In this document: in pieces, positions 1 to 13,500 of the stretch
How the letters are laid out: every line of letters begins with the position of its first letter
Numbering within the stretch: position 1 is the stretch's first letter
Source: Spongilla lacustris
Lineage: Eukaryota > Porifera > Demospongiae > Spongillida > Spongillidae
Direction of reading: 5' to 3'
NCBI GenBank assembly: GCA_949361645.1
Contig: OX442427.1
Span: 7,185,193 to 7,249,192 of the forward strand
DNA length: 64,000 nucleotides
The notes under the pieces: model-generated
The model's database searches: none
Seen by the model: the letters and a program-made list of their open reading frames with translations, nothing else
Told to the model about the DNA's origin: nothing
Position numbers and translations under genes: made by a program

Positions 1-162
1 GTAGCTGCTACTTACATTGAGGGCAGAGATATGTTTTCAGTTCTGTCTACTGGCTTTGGCAAGAGTTTATGTTACGCTTGCTTGCCACTAACGTTTGGTA
101 AATTTCGAGGCTATGGTCTTGTGTCGAATAACTCTCTCCATAGTCCAAGCATGCACGCGTAA
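1..162 (+). pseudogene. RecQ-type DNA helicase fragment
   Basis: Frame 1 is open from the window edge to a TAA at 160-162. The translation has a Walker A-type stretch, STGFGKSLCYACLP, preceded by a G-R-D segment and followed by LTFGKFRG. This matches the order around motif I of RecQ-family DEAD/DEAH helicases (GRDxF...TGxGKSLCY...P). After about base 115 the similarity stops and the reading becomes nondescript (SNNSLHSPSMHA) before the stop. Only the motif I region is visible; the rest would lie upstream of the window. It could be the 3' end of an exon of a live gene entering from the left, but the missing motif Ia/II region makes a truncated copy more likely. RecQ-like fragments often accompany transposons in such genomes. 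Confidence 0.5.
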
Positions 163-1507
163 TTATCACTTAGTCAACGGTCAGATTTATCAGGTGTTAA
201 TAGCCCACAGCACTATCAGATGGGTACAAATCCAGGTATAGGCTTGATACCCGACCTTCCGCCAATAAGCGAAGGTCGGGCTACGCCCAACTACAATCCT
301 ACGTCGTCAGTTTAGTAACCGTCAGAAGTAAACATTACATCATTGCATATAAGGGCTATTAATGTATTACTTTCCGATATAAACATGTGATTAAAATCAA
401 ACGGGCATTCTATTTCAGATCTACATTATTTAGCACATCTACCTGCTCTGTTCTAAATTTAGGCCTAGAATATACCGGGTAACGAATGCTAAATTTCCGT
501 AATCCCTTTTTTACTCCAATTCTGTACAAATCATACATCATCAAAAATAAATTAAAATAATAGTTTGCGTCGTGGGAAATGTATACGAAGACATGTAGGA
601 GAAATATCATGACTGGAGTAGGGGGCACGGTACAAAACGAAACTATCTCAGTAGCGTTGTCCCGTTCAGGAACTATATATATATGATTATAGAAATTCGA
701 AACTATGACGTTTTGCATGTCAAAAGTCTCAAAAACCATGCACCTTCTAAGAGAGTCATTGAGAGACAATGCAACTATTACATGGCTGTATGGTTCCGTT
801 CTAAAAGCACGCACTGTAGGTTTCCAGCGACGTTATAGCTAGAAAAAAAAAAAAAAAAACGAACAAACAAAACAAAACCTTCTCCGGTGGACCTTAAATT
901 TGCCTCTGCACAGGCCAATATGGTATAGAGATTGAGAATGCAAAGATCTGCATGGTTCCTCGAAGGCACATGATTTAATAATAATACCCCCAGCTCTAGC
1001 ATAGATATTGTACGTAATATCTATGGCTCTAGTGTAATACATGTAGTATATCCTATTTGAGTATAATATACATTAGTGCAGTTCACGTGTTCTCTTCCCC
1101 CTAGATTTCCACCAGTATCTGAGGTTTCATTGCTTATATGCAGCACGCAGTCACCAACTGCAGAAGAACACGAGAAAACAAAAGTGAAGTCGATTTGACT
1201 TGTAACTATAAAAATCTAAGGAAACATGTAGCGTTCAGTACAACTGAGTGTAACGTACATGCACTGTACAGCTCAGCCCAGGATATACATGAAACTGCTT
1301 GACGCAATGGCATGCAGGCCTGGAGCCTGATGCTGTGCATTTCGCAATGTACAGGCAAAGAAACTGCTAGCGTAACCATGCATGCAGGGCAATATGCAAA
1401 TTTTCTTAGGAACTGGTAGTTCTTTGTGTTCATTACCCATGCATGGGGCAGCACTGATGACATTATTTTGTTTGATTTTGATTTTTTATACTGACAATTT
1501 GGTACAG
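163..1507. other. Non-coding spacer upstream of gene A
   Basis: I see no supported coding exon here. It contains a perfect 10-bp inverted repeat (CCCGACCTTC at 250-259 and its complement at 271-280, 11-base loop) and an A-rich run at 842-859. Gene A should need two more 5' exons by comparison with gene B, but I could not find a counterpart of the RKISK-containing first exon in this spacer. Confidence 0.5.
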
Positions 1508-4500
1508 GGTGGCACCAGAATTTTTGTGCCTCGTCACAGCAGGAATGATGAGTGGGCCAGTGGCACGGAGGTTAGTTTATTGTTTGTGTGGTGTATGTGT
1601 GTGTGTGTGTGTGTGTGTGTTGTGTGTATGTACATGCAAATGCACTATATTGATTTCATTGTGCGTTCTAGAAACAGTATAATAATTATTATAATCATAA
1701 TTATAAGTAATGTAAAACTATCTTATAGTTACAAGATGTGGATGTAGTTGAGGCTGCTGTGGAAGCAGCCATTTCTGCTGAAAAGGACAATGCTTACCTG
1801 AAAGGATTTATAAACAAGGTAGGTAACATTAAAATTATTTGCATCTGTTCTTAAATTTCAGTGCATGGATTCAAAAGTAGGCCTATGTATGAAATTTATA
1901 TCTTGAATCTGATGCCACTTATTAATTTAAAAGATTTTATACTGACAATGTCAATATCATTTGTCCCTGTCAGCTATTCAACCTCTCCTCTGATAACTCA
2001 CTAAATATATGGAGGAAGGTCCAAAAAAGAGTGAGTTCACACCCTCTGTGTATGTGTTTATATGTGGGGGTGGTAGCTTGTTTTGAAATGCTTTTTTTTC
2101 TCTCGACTTGTGGCTTATGGGTCAGCATGTCAGCATGTATGTGGGTGGCAATTTTGAGACAAGAGAAAATTCGGTTTGGGACTACGTAACATGCACCAAG
2201 ATGCTGTTTGGCTCCACTAATATCAAATCTTGCCCCACTATGTTTGTGGTACCTAATTAGAGCCTTCTCTCTTCTTAAAGTTCCAAAATTAAATCCTGTT
2301 TTGGAACGGCAGGGATTATTAAGAATCTAAGATTATTTGAGGAGGTTGTACCTCAGCCTCCTAATCCTTATCTAAGATTATCTATGTAGTGTTACCAGCT
2401 AGATTGCCTCCACCTTCACATACACAGATAGATGAGCCTGATTTAAGACTATCCTGTACTGTGGTCAAGGCAGAAGTTGAGAACAAAGGTTAGGAATTAT
2501 GATTATGATTTTTAATGATAAAGTTGAATTGACAGGCACACGAGACTGGTATTGCAATCTTGGCATTTTGCAAGTCCAGCACCTTAAGAATCCTCTAGTG
2601 GAGACCAGAAACCTGACTGAATGGAAGGAGGGCCTCATCCAAGAGGTGTTTACCACATCCCAGCAGCCTGACCCTCAATGGGATGATCATGTTGAACTGT
2701 GAGTGTATTGGTTGGGCATTTTCTTTGGTCCAATAGAAAAGCATCAGTTGAACAAAGAATACAGTACAACATGCAATACACATGTAGCACACTGCACGCA
2801 CTTCGTACATGTATAAGCATTTAGCCTTAGCACTTTAAAATTTAGCACAATAAAATAACCATCATGGTCATGTAGACCCTTCCACAAGCCGGCTGATGAA
2901 TATCTGGTAGTGGAGGTGTGGAACCAAAAGAAAATCCATGGTGGTGATACAGAAGGCAAAAAAGGGTTAAAGAAACTTGGAAAGTAAGTGTGTGACTACT
3001 ATTCTAAGTTATGGCTAATGCTATGTTGTCTTCGCAGTCAGAAAGAGAGTAACTATGTGGGAAGAATTTTTTATTGTCTAAAGCCGGTTTCATCTCATGC
3101 CAATATGATGACCTTGAACCTGTACTCCCACTCTGCAAAGCACATACGAGGAAGCCTTCAAGTGCTGCTGTCTGTCAATGGAGCAGTAAGTACAGAGCTC
3201 AATGTAATGGAACTTCATATGGTTTGAAAATTATTCAGGATGCAGAGAAGGGATCTATGTCAGTTAGACTGAAGGAACACAGAGCATTGCTGACCAAAAT
3301 AGTGCTTCATGAGAGCAAGGAGGTTGCCATATGAAGCATATGTCATGAAGTCTGTGCTAATCAGCATCTCCTCCAGGATGAGAAAAGGAAGGGAGAGGAA
3401 GATGGTCTTCCTCCATGGGATGCCCAGATGGATCCAGCTGCTGAAAGCCTTATTAAGTTTCATGCTCAGTTTCGTTCTCTCAGTGATCTCCACCAAACTG
3501 CCATGTAAGATGGCTTGACAGGAAGTTATATTTTGCAAATTTACAGCTTATCCTGACCCACAACACACACAACACACAGTCGTTTCTCAGTTCTCTTCAG
3601 CTACCACAAAGCCAATACCCTACAGCTATCTGTTCTTGCATCTCTACTGGACAGTATTGCAAGACTTCCACTTGATTCACACCTAGATGACAGTGCAGAA
3701 AGAGCACTGCTTTCACAGCTTTTTGATGAGCTACAAGAACTTCTAACAATGACACTAAAGGTCCTTAACAATCACCTGGTAGACTTTGATGTCAAAAGTT
3801 CCAGCAGTATGGACAGCCTAAACAGATACCTCACGTATGTACAGCACACCCCTGGGCCAGGGTGTCCTTATACTGTACTGACCTCGTCCACAGGATGGTA
3901 AAGAGGTTTTACTCAATGGAAACATTTGTGAGCAGCCTAGCATCTAATCTTCAGTCAGCCAAGAGTGTTGCTGAAAGTGCCATCCAGGTCATATCTCATC
4001 ACACCATGTTACAGCGGCTGCTATATCATATGCATATGCAGACACATACACACAGGCACATACACACATGCATGTGTATATCTTGTAATATCACTGTCAC
4101 CCACCATTTCTCCTTTGCAGAATTCAGTGGAAAGTTGGTACTCCATGTACTCAGCATCACTGTCAGTAGTGACCAGTGTAGGCATTGTGTCTTCTAACTG
4201 GTAGGGTACATAATGTGATCTCTTGAATGTACACAGAATGAACTTGATGATAGCTCTGACGAGACCTTAGCAGCATTGATTGGAGTTTTCAAGCACATTT
4301 TGAAAGAATGCTATGCAGTCAAGGAGAACGTGGCACCTCTATTTAAGCGGTTTGTTGATGCACATGAAATATTCCATTTAGCAATTCTCTCCCTTTTCCT
4401 CTCCCCTCCCTCCCTCCACTATCCCTTCAACTCTCCCTCAGATTTGATGTAGACTACCTTGCATACTTTTTCTTAAGTCTTGACAGCCACGTATGTTTTT

Positions 4501-7037
4501 GCTCATGTTTCCTTTCACTCCACATTTAGAGAAAGAATTTAAGTGCATGGGGACTGCATGATGAGGCTGATTCTCAGTGGAAGGGCACTTGGATGAATAG
4601 TTGAATGGATTGCATGATAAAGCATATTATATTTACCTTCTATAGAGGCACACTGTAGTATGCACACAATTATTTGCAAAGTTATGTGAAGTAGTTTTTT
4701 CAACAATTCTTTTTCTGTTGTTGTTTTTGGTTGCAGTTTGAGCACATTGCAAAGCTGCTTAAAAGCCTTCCAGCCTTCAAGGCATCTAATGAGGAGCGCC
4801 TGCTTGGTGTGACATACCAGCTGTACATAACCTTTCAGGAGCTCAGGCAGCTGAGCCAAACTGCTGATAGGAGGTGATGGTATGGACTGCTGTAAAATAG
4901 CTCTACTGCTTTGTGTGTCCATTAGGTTTCATGAAGAGCAACATCTGAATTCATGTCATATGTGGTTTAAAAGTTATGTGGTGAGATGGATTAAATTGGC
5001 TGATACCAAGTGCAAGAGAGGCATTGATGAAGCTATCAAGAGTGATGAGGTATGACATCAAGGGGATGATATTATTAAACATTCTTCACCTTGACAGGTA
5101 GTGGCTGTGACAGGAGATGTTGGCTACTCATCTTCCCTGGTGGACACCATGACACTGTTTCACAACATGGTGGCATTCTGGAAGCAACTGAAGTGGCCTG
5201 ACCCAGAGGAAGCCTGTGGCTACCTCAGTGCCCTGATAGTTGTAAGATTCGGTTGCATGCTTACTGCAAACAACTTGTGTCTTTGTGTATAACACATGCA
5301 CATATTCACTGTGGGCACCGCACATGCCACCATTAATCATACAGCACATCACAGATGCAGCTCTTTATTATGCCATTGAGGTCTATAAGAAAGTGGAGAC
5401 TTGTTCCAGCAAAGATGGGAAGTTCATTGCTACTGTCCAGCTGTGCATCATCCTTAATAACATGCAAGCTATTAAAGACAAGCTTTCTCCTCCTGACCTG
5501 CCGCCCAGTGAACCAAAACCAGTGGGCATCATTGATGAGCTGGGACTGCAGGAATTCTTTGAATGGCTTGAGCAAGAGAAAGGGATAGGATTGAAACTTA
5601 AAGAATTCACAAGCAGAACAATGCATAACACAGCTAGTGATATCTTCAACAAGATACATTTAGTTGCTTTAAAAGTCCGAGAACAGGTTACTGAAAACAT
5701 TTACATTTGTGCTACACTATCCTATTCCTCCTCCAGTTCATTCCAGCTATTCGAAAATTCATGGGAGATATCCTGCAGACATGTGGTGGGGCTCCATCTG
5801 TTGAGGTATGCATTTTCACCAATTTGCAGTCTTGTTATACATGAGCCACACAGGACCTGCAACCACTGGAGCTGTACTTAGATGACAACTTGAAAGTGCT
5901 GAGTGAAAATCTTCTGTACTCAACATTCAAGCTGTGAGTAATAATAATAATTATTAATATGCAATTATATACTGAAACTACTCACATAAAGAGTTTTGAA
6001 AGTAGTATGGGAGGCTACTATTACAACCATCACTGAGGTTGGGATTGCTCATTTGACAAAACCAAGTCACTGGCATGCGTGCAGAGACTTAGCCCTTTCT
6101 TTGAAAGAATTCTTCCATGCTGGAGGAGACGGACTTACTGTAGAAGAACTCGAAAGTTCAAAATTCAAGGTGAGCATATGATTTTTTGCCTGTAAATTGA
6201 TTATGCTACAATGAACTCTTCTAATGGTGCGCGAATGTGTGTATGTGTGTGACAGACCTTCCATTGTGAGGTTGATCTCAGAAGCCAGTCTACCAACAGC
6301 CTTATTTTAAAATGTTGCAGTGACTTAGCTTTACAACAGAAGATGGCAACAGACTTACCCACCAATCAGCAACAGCTTGGAGATCTGTCCCTAACTATTG
6401 GCTATCTTAAATCTTCCTCAGTTCTAGAGGTCAAAGTTATAGCAGTAAGAAACATAAAAGAGATGTGTAAGTATTTAAAGCCAAGTAAAAAAAATTGTAT
6501 ATGAAAACTTTCTGAACAGGTTTCAAGCCATATGTTGAACTGCAGCTCTTACCTCCAATTCTGTTTGAAGACAATGCCACAAAATTATATAGGACAAATA
6601 TTCACAAACAGCGAACGCAAAACCCACAGTTTGGAGAAACGTTTCAAATGTGAGTTGTTTAATGATTTGTTATTCGCGTAACTAACTATACACTAAATTG
6701 TATCACATGCACCATACACAACTTCATGATCACACTCAGACCTGCTCATTCCAGTGTGATGAAAATTGAAGGAGCTATCATGGGCCTGGTCATATCTAAT
6801 TATGATTCCGTTGAAAAAGATAACGTTATTGGCATATGTGTTGTGCCTTGTAACACAATCCCACAGTTCACAGATGTCTCTGAACTTCAAATGAGCCCCA
6901 TGATGCTTAGCCTACCATTGTTTCACATCAGAAGCTCAAACCTATTTCAAGAGCTAGTCACCAGACACCAACGATCAGATGAAGTTGCTTCTGTACTCTA
7001 TACTACTCTTGTCAAGAAGTTTAGAGTCTCTCTGTAG
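1508..7037 (+). CDS. Munc13-4/BAIAP3-like C2-MUN-C2 protein, gene A (24 exons seen, 5' end missing)
   Basis: Exons: 1508-1570, 1729-1818, 1974-2030, 2428-2488, 2536-2698, 2876-2983, 3038-3185, 3239-3322, 3377-3504, 3580-3834, 3894-3987, 4121-4177, 4237-4349, 4442-4490, 4737-4873, 4926-5049, 5098-5241, 5345-5686, 5737-5805, 5854-5933, 5992-6169, 6256-6466, 6520-6649, 6740-7037. They join in one frame to about 1060 residues. Order: N-terminal C2 (exons 4-7), MUN domain with MHD1 (around the FHNMVAFWKQLKWPDPEE exon 5098-5241) and MHD2 (5992-6169, ending in GGDGLT), then a C-terminal C2. There is no C1 domain, which fits UNC13D/BAIAP3 rather than neuronal Munc13-1. The family opens and tethers syntaxin/SNARE complexes to prime vesicles. 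Calcium-binding aspartates are poor in the N-terminal C2 and partly lost in the C-terminal C2 (YDSVEKDNVIG). The start codon is not identified. Gene B has the same exon lengths almost throughout. Confidence 0.8.
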
Positions 7038-7526
7038 CATGCATGTGAAGTGACTAATTGCATGGTTAGGCGGAGCTCGTTCCACTATCTCATATGTATA
7101 TAATTATAATTTATCTTCAGTGTAATTAACTTCAGTACGTACGTAGTTCGATTGATGTATACATGTATACGTCCTCATTTTCATTTTACATGTAATTTTT
7201 ACATGTACTATTACGTCAACTTGAATAATGAGGTATCGATTACTGCACCTATCCCCCCCCCCAAAAAAATCAAAAAAAAATCAGGGGATTTTATATTTTT
7301 TCGTAAAAGTGGGTGTTGGCATTGATAAGGTGCACGCGTGCGTGCATGCAGTTATACCGTCCAATTAGATACAAATATTGAAGTTATACAACGTACACGT
7401 ACAGTGGTGGTACATGTACATGGTCTAAATTGTATTCAATATAGTACGCCGGACGTCGACGTAGCAAAGACAGCCAAGCCACACCCACTGCTCCATCCTT
7501 GCTTCCGCCCACCTGACAATATAGCT
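7038..7526. other. Spacer between genes A and B (gene B promoter region)
   Basis: About 490 bases separate the gene A stop from the proposed first ATG of gene B. The stretch is AT-rich with C and A runs at 7253-7280 and several TACATGTA-type short palindromes. No exon is recognised. The gene B promoter presumably lies here, but I see no decisive core element. Confidence 0.4.
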
Positions 7527-10500
7527 ATGGAAAGGAAGATCAGCAAAATATGGACGTTAGGCAAACTTGGAAGGTGAGTATATAGCTCTAACCGTACCAG
7601 TGTAACCATACCGTGTATACAAACTATATGCTGTGTATTATATACCGTTAAAAATATACCATTATACATGTATATACAGCATGTCTGTAGGCTAGCTACG
7701 TAACTGCAACATACGCACAAAATCTCAAAATACCTTAAAAAGCATTCGGTTGCAATAGGATAGCAATTAGACTCGAGCTTGCACTGACTCGCGCGGATCG
7801 CAATCGTGCCTACGCTAAAATATGTAGCTTGATGTAGCTGTACTGTAAGCTGTATACGTCATAAGCTATGGTTGCGAGCTTTCGTTATAACTACTAGTAG
7901 GGTTGAAAAGTTAGGTCGGAAAATAGACCGATTGGTACTACCCAGGTCCGTAGCCAAGTTTATACATGTACAGCCATTATTCTACAGTACAGTATGATTT
8001 TGAGTAACATAGAGATATTCATCGAGCCACACGCAGCTGAATTGCATTCATATACAGCCGGCACACACAAGCACACATGTACGTGTAACTGTTGCACGTT
8101 GGCTTTCAATAAAAACTCGAGAGCAAAATAGGGATGAATGTACCATTTAACACAATTGCATGAATTTGGGTGCATGGACCATTCCACTAGGTGTCTAGCT
8201 ATAGGCGGACTATACTTGTATTTAGGCCAGGCTACTGTATGGTACAAAGATGTCATGCGCGCCTAAGCCGTTTTTCCACCCAATGACGTCATGTTTGGGC
8301 GGCATACATATATCGATACTTTACTGCACTAACTGACTTGGTCACGCCGTATTATGTTCTCTTAAAAGTAAAGGTGTGCACTGTACAGTAAGACATTTTT
8401 GACCTGACGCCTTTTCCTTCTTCTCTGCAGACCATCCTCGCTAATATCATTGTTCAGGACCCAGTCATTACTCGACGAACAAGAAAAGCCAAATGTCACT
8501 TATGTCAGCTCCCGGTTAATTTCATCCCTTGTGATAAATAAATAAAAATGAAGCGCACAATTGCATGCATGCATGCTGCTCAATCACAATTATAGCCTTT
8601 TGCAATGTCTGCTACAAAATGATTGTGACATTAAAATTAATATTCTTGTAATGATTATTAAATTAATGTGACTTACTTGTAAGGCAATTGTTTATTAATC
8701 ACATCTATATACATGTAGGGACAGAAGACTGAAACCAGAATCACACCACCTCATCGCAGCAGGAATGATGAGTGGGCCAATGGCATGGATATTAGCTTTG
8801 TATGTGTATATTAAAATGGGGGTGGGAGTCAGCAGGGGTGGCGCAACCGGAGGGGCAGGTCCGGCTTTGGCCGGACCAATCTTAATACTGAGCTTTAAAA
8901 AAAAAAAATTAGTTTCTTAAATCCTAAGGAGGTTGCTGTTTATGTACAATGTATAACCACAATTTGTAACTTTGTTTTATGCGTCATAATTGCACTACGA
9001 AGTATGGCAGCTATCGATATAGAAAAAAATTTATGGCCACGCCCAAGCCGGACCAATGCTGAATTGCTTCCGCCACCCTTGGAGTGGGGGTGGGGGTGGG
9101 GGATTATATTTTAAACTTGTGTAATGCCGTGAAACTTATTATGTGTAAAGTTCAAAAAGTTTTTTTTTTGCAGAAAGGTGTAGATGTGGTTGAGGTTGCG
9201 GTGGCAACAGCCATCTCGACTGAGAAGGACAATGCTTACTTGAAAGGATTCATAAACAAAGTATGTCATATATTTATTTATGCACAAATTCTCTGCATGT
9301 GACTCGAGAGCTGATGCAGCCACTTGTATGTAGCACATAAATGCAGTTTTGCCATGCAAAGATATGGTCCAGTATGGCCTCTTCCTGCTGTATTAATGAA
9401 TGCAAGGGGAAAACAGTATCTGTTTATAGCCAGATCATTAGCACTGAGCAATTAGATCTAATAGCTGTGGTAAAACGTTCCCAATGTTACACAAATGTTT
9501 GTTTACCCCCATCATTGTCAGTTATTCAATCTGTCCTTTGACGAGTCTCTTCAAATATGGAGGAAGGTTAAAAAAAATGTGAGTGTTCATATGCATGGTG
9601 GATGTATGGGGCATGCAATGGCATTGCATAATTTTTTCGCTTGCACATACACAGATAGATGAGCCTGATTTAAGACTATCCTGTACTGTGGTCAAGGCAG
9701 AAGTTGAGAACAAAGGTTAGGAATTATGATTATGATTGTTAATTATAAAGTTGAATTAACAGGCACACGAGACTGGTATTGCAATCTTGGCATTTTGCAA
9801 GTCCAGCACCTTAAGAATCCTCTAGTGGAGACCAGAAACCTGACTGAATGGAAGAAGGAGGGCCTCATCCAAGAGGTGTTTACCACATCCCAGCAGCCTG
9901 ACCCTCAATGGGATGATCGTGTTGAACTGTGAGTGTATTGGTGATGTCATTGGGCATTTTTATTACACGTATACATAATATAATAATATTATAGATATAT
10001 TATAATATATATAAACATGGACCTCACCCTGTGTGTCATTTCATAAGACCCCTCCAGAAGCCATCAGATGAATATCTTGTTGTTGAGCTGTGGAGCCAAG
10101 AGAAACGTCATGATAAAGATCCAGCTGGCAGCAAAGGGTTAAGCAAACTTGGAAAGTAAGTTTATAACTATAAAGGTTTGTTAGTGGAAGCAATGGTATG
10201 TTCTTCCAAGTCTGTTCAGGAAGAAAGATGTTGGCTATGAAGGGAGAATATTTTATTGTGTAAAGCCAGTTTCATCTCAAATCATCACAAAGACCTTGGA
10301 GCTATACTCCCATTCAGCAAAGCACAAGAGAGGAAATCTCCAAGTGCTACTGTCTGTCAATGGAGCTGTGAGCTAGCTTTGTTTTAGTGAGATTGGCTGG
10401 GCTTGGTGTAAGACGGATGCATGCTTATTATCCAGGATGCAGAGAAGACATTGATATCGGGTAGGCTGAAGGAACACAGAGCATTGCTGACCAAAATAGT

Positions 10501-13500
10501 GCTTCACGAGAGCAAGGAGGTAGCCATATGAAGCATATGTCATGGGGTCTAATCAGCGTCTCCTCCAGGATGAGAAAAGGAAGGGAGAGGAAGATGGCTT
10601 TCCTCCATGGGATGCCCAGATGGATCCAGCTGCTGAAAGCCTTATTAAGTTTCATGCTCAGTTTCGTTCTCTCAGTGATCTCCACCAAGCTGCCATGTAA
10701 GATGGCTTGACAGGAAGTTATATTTTGTGAATATACAGCTTGTCCTGACCCACAACACACACAACACACAGTCGTTTCTCAGTTCTCTTCAGCTACCACA
10801 AAGCCAATACCCTACAGCTATCTGTTCTTGCATCTCTACTGGACAGTATTGCAAAACTTCCACTTGATTCACAACTAGATGACAGTGCAGAAAGAGCACT
10901 GCTTTCACAGCTTTTTGATGAGCTACACGAACTCCTAACAATGACACTAAATGTCCTTAACAACCACCTGGTAGACTTTGATGTCAAAAGTTCCAGCAGT
11001 ATGGACAGCCTAAAGGAATACCTCACGTATGTGTGCCTGCCTGGGTCGCTATCTCCATATCTACATACCCTCTTCCCCAGGATGGTGAAGAAGCTTTATT
11101 CAATGGAAGCATTTGTCAACAGGCTGCCATCCTATCTTCAGTCAGCCACTGGTGTTGTTGAAAGTGCCATACAGGTCATTGTTAGCATTAATAAACCTCA
11201 CAAATAAGCCAAATACCTGTGGGATATCGTTTTGTAATAATTTAATGCAGATGCACATACATGCTGTATATGCTTTCACACATACACACTACTACACCTT
11301 TCAGAATTCAGTAGTTAGCTGGTACTCCATGTACTCAGCATCACTGGCAGTGGTGAGCAGTGTAAGTCTTTGTCACTGTTGTTCTCTGGTAATTAGCACA
11401 TGTGGTTCCCATACACAGAATGAGCTTGAGGAGAACACAGAAGAGACCTTAGCTGCATTGAGTGGAATCTCCAAACACATACTGAATAACTGCAATGCAA
11501 TCAAGGCTAACCTGGCCCCCGTATTTATGACATTGTTAGTTTATATGGATGCTAGCTATGCTTGACCTGTTACCCTTATTCCACTTGATACCTCCTACTT
11601 CATAATCTTCATCCTTACACAGATTTGATGTGGACTACATTGCAAACTTTTTTTTAGCCCTTGACACTCGTGTAAGTTCAATTAGATTTAAAGTCTTGCA
11701 ATGTGCTCCATATCAGCGCTGTTAACCACGAAATAAATTTAAAAGATCTTGGTGAATCTAATACCCCCCATGACCATCTTTATTGAATATCAAAACACCT
11801 TTGCATCATTCAGACATCCGTACACTTCTTTTATAAAGAGTAGACATTGAAATACTGTGTAAAAACTGATTTCTACATGATGCAACATGTTTTTGCTTCA
11901 TTGCATCCCAATGCAGTTTGAAAATATCTTAAGAATGCTTAAAGGTCTCAAAGCCATCAAAGCATCTAACAGTGAGCGTCTTATAAGTAGGACATACCTT
12001 CTGTACGTGACATTCCAAGAACTCAGGGAGTTGAGCAAAGCCGCAGACAAAAGGTAGGAAAAGATAATTTTTATTTTCGTAGCCATCATCTTTTACAGTT
12101 TTTTTGGAGAGCAACAGCTGAGTTCATTTCATATGTCATTCAAAGACTTTGTGCTGAAATGGATTGAATTGGCTACTACTAAGTGTATGAAGGGCATTGC
12201 TGAGGCTATCAAGAGTGACACAGTATGCACTCTATATAAACATCATGCACAACACTGGCATGGGGCATGTTCTATTGTGTGCATTTGGAATAATGAAGCT
12301 GAGGTTTGATGTAGATTTATATATGTGTCATGTGTATATTGTTGCAGAACACCCCAGTTTATAGTCCTACATATAAGTAGTTCCCTACTTCACCTGCTCT
12401 GTTTCACTACTTCCCACCCCATACATGCAATTGATAACATGGACTATCGCAATGGATCCATTGTATTATATTGACTCTCACATGACAGGTAATGGCCATA
12501 ACAGAAGATGCTAAATACTCATATTCCCTGGTGGACACCATGACACTGTTTCACAACATGGTGGCATTCTGGAAGCAACTGAAGTGGCCTGACCCAGAGG
12601 AAGCCTATAATTCATTGAGTGCCCTTATCATAGTAAGACTGTACCTATTTGTTACCAACATGCCAATGTGTAACTCATATTTCTTTGCATGCAAAACATA
12701 ACCATATCTAAATAGAGCATCACAGATGCAGCTCTTTATTATGCCGTTGAGGTCTATAAGAAAGTGGAGACTTGTTCCAGCAAAGATGGGAAGTTCATTG
12801 CTACTGTCCAGCTGTGCATCATCCTTAATAACATGCAAACTATTAAAGACAAGCTTTCTCCTCCTGACCTGCCACTTGATGGGCCCAGTGAGCCAAAACC
12901 AGTGGGCATCATTGATGAGCTGGGATTGCAGGAATTCTTTGACTGGCTTGAGCAAGAGAAAGGGATAGGATTGAAACTGAAAGAATTAGTGATTAAAACA
13001 ATGCATAATGCAGCAGATGATATTCAGCACAAGATACATGTTGTTACCAAGCAGTTAGGACAACAGGTTAATGTAGCTCAAAAACTATCCTACTAACCAT
13101 GCAGCCCTTTCTGTTTTATAGTTCATACCAGCCATTCGAAAATTCATGGGAGATATTCTGCAGATGTCATGTGGAAGGGCTCCATCTGTGGAGGCAAGTT
13201 CTTTACCTTGTCATAATACAATCATTTACTGAGGGAAATTTGTTACTATTTTATTGACATGCATAAAAATGCAATATACAGAATAAGAATAAAACAAGAG
13301 ACCTGCCATCATGCAATTACAAATTATTACACTTTATGAAATCTTTCTTAGGACTTGCACCCACTGGAGCTGTATCTGAATGATAACCTGCAAGTACTAA
13401 GTGCAAATATCCTCTATGCGACATTCAAGTTGTGAGTATGCTAGTCCATTATCGCAATTTATTTCAACATGTGCTCAATAAAAAGGGTTTTAAAGGGTAT

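Noticed and set aside
250..280. 10-bp stem-loop as a terminator or ncRNA
   Set aside because: Isolated hairpin without a U-tract or other RNA signature in a eukaryotic context; recorded only as an inverted repeat.
1382..1747. 121-codon plus-strand ORF before gene A
   Set aside because: It crosses the real exon at 1508-1570, a TG repeat and an AT-rich intron; only the exon part is supported.
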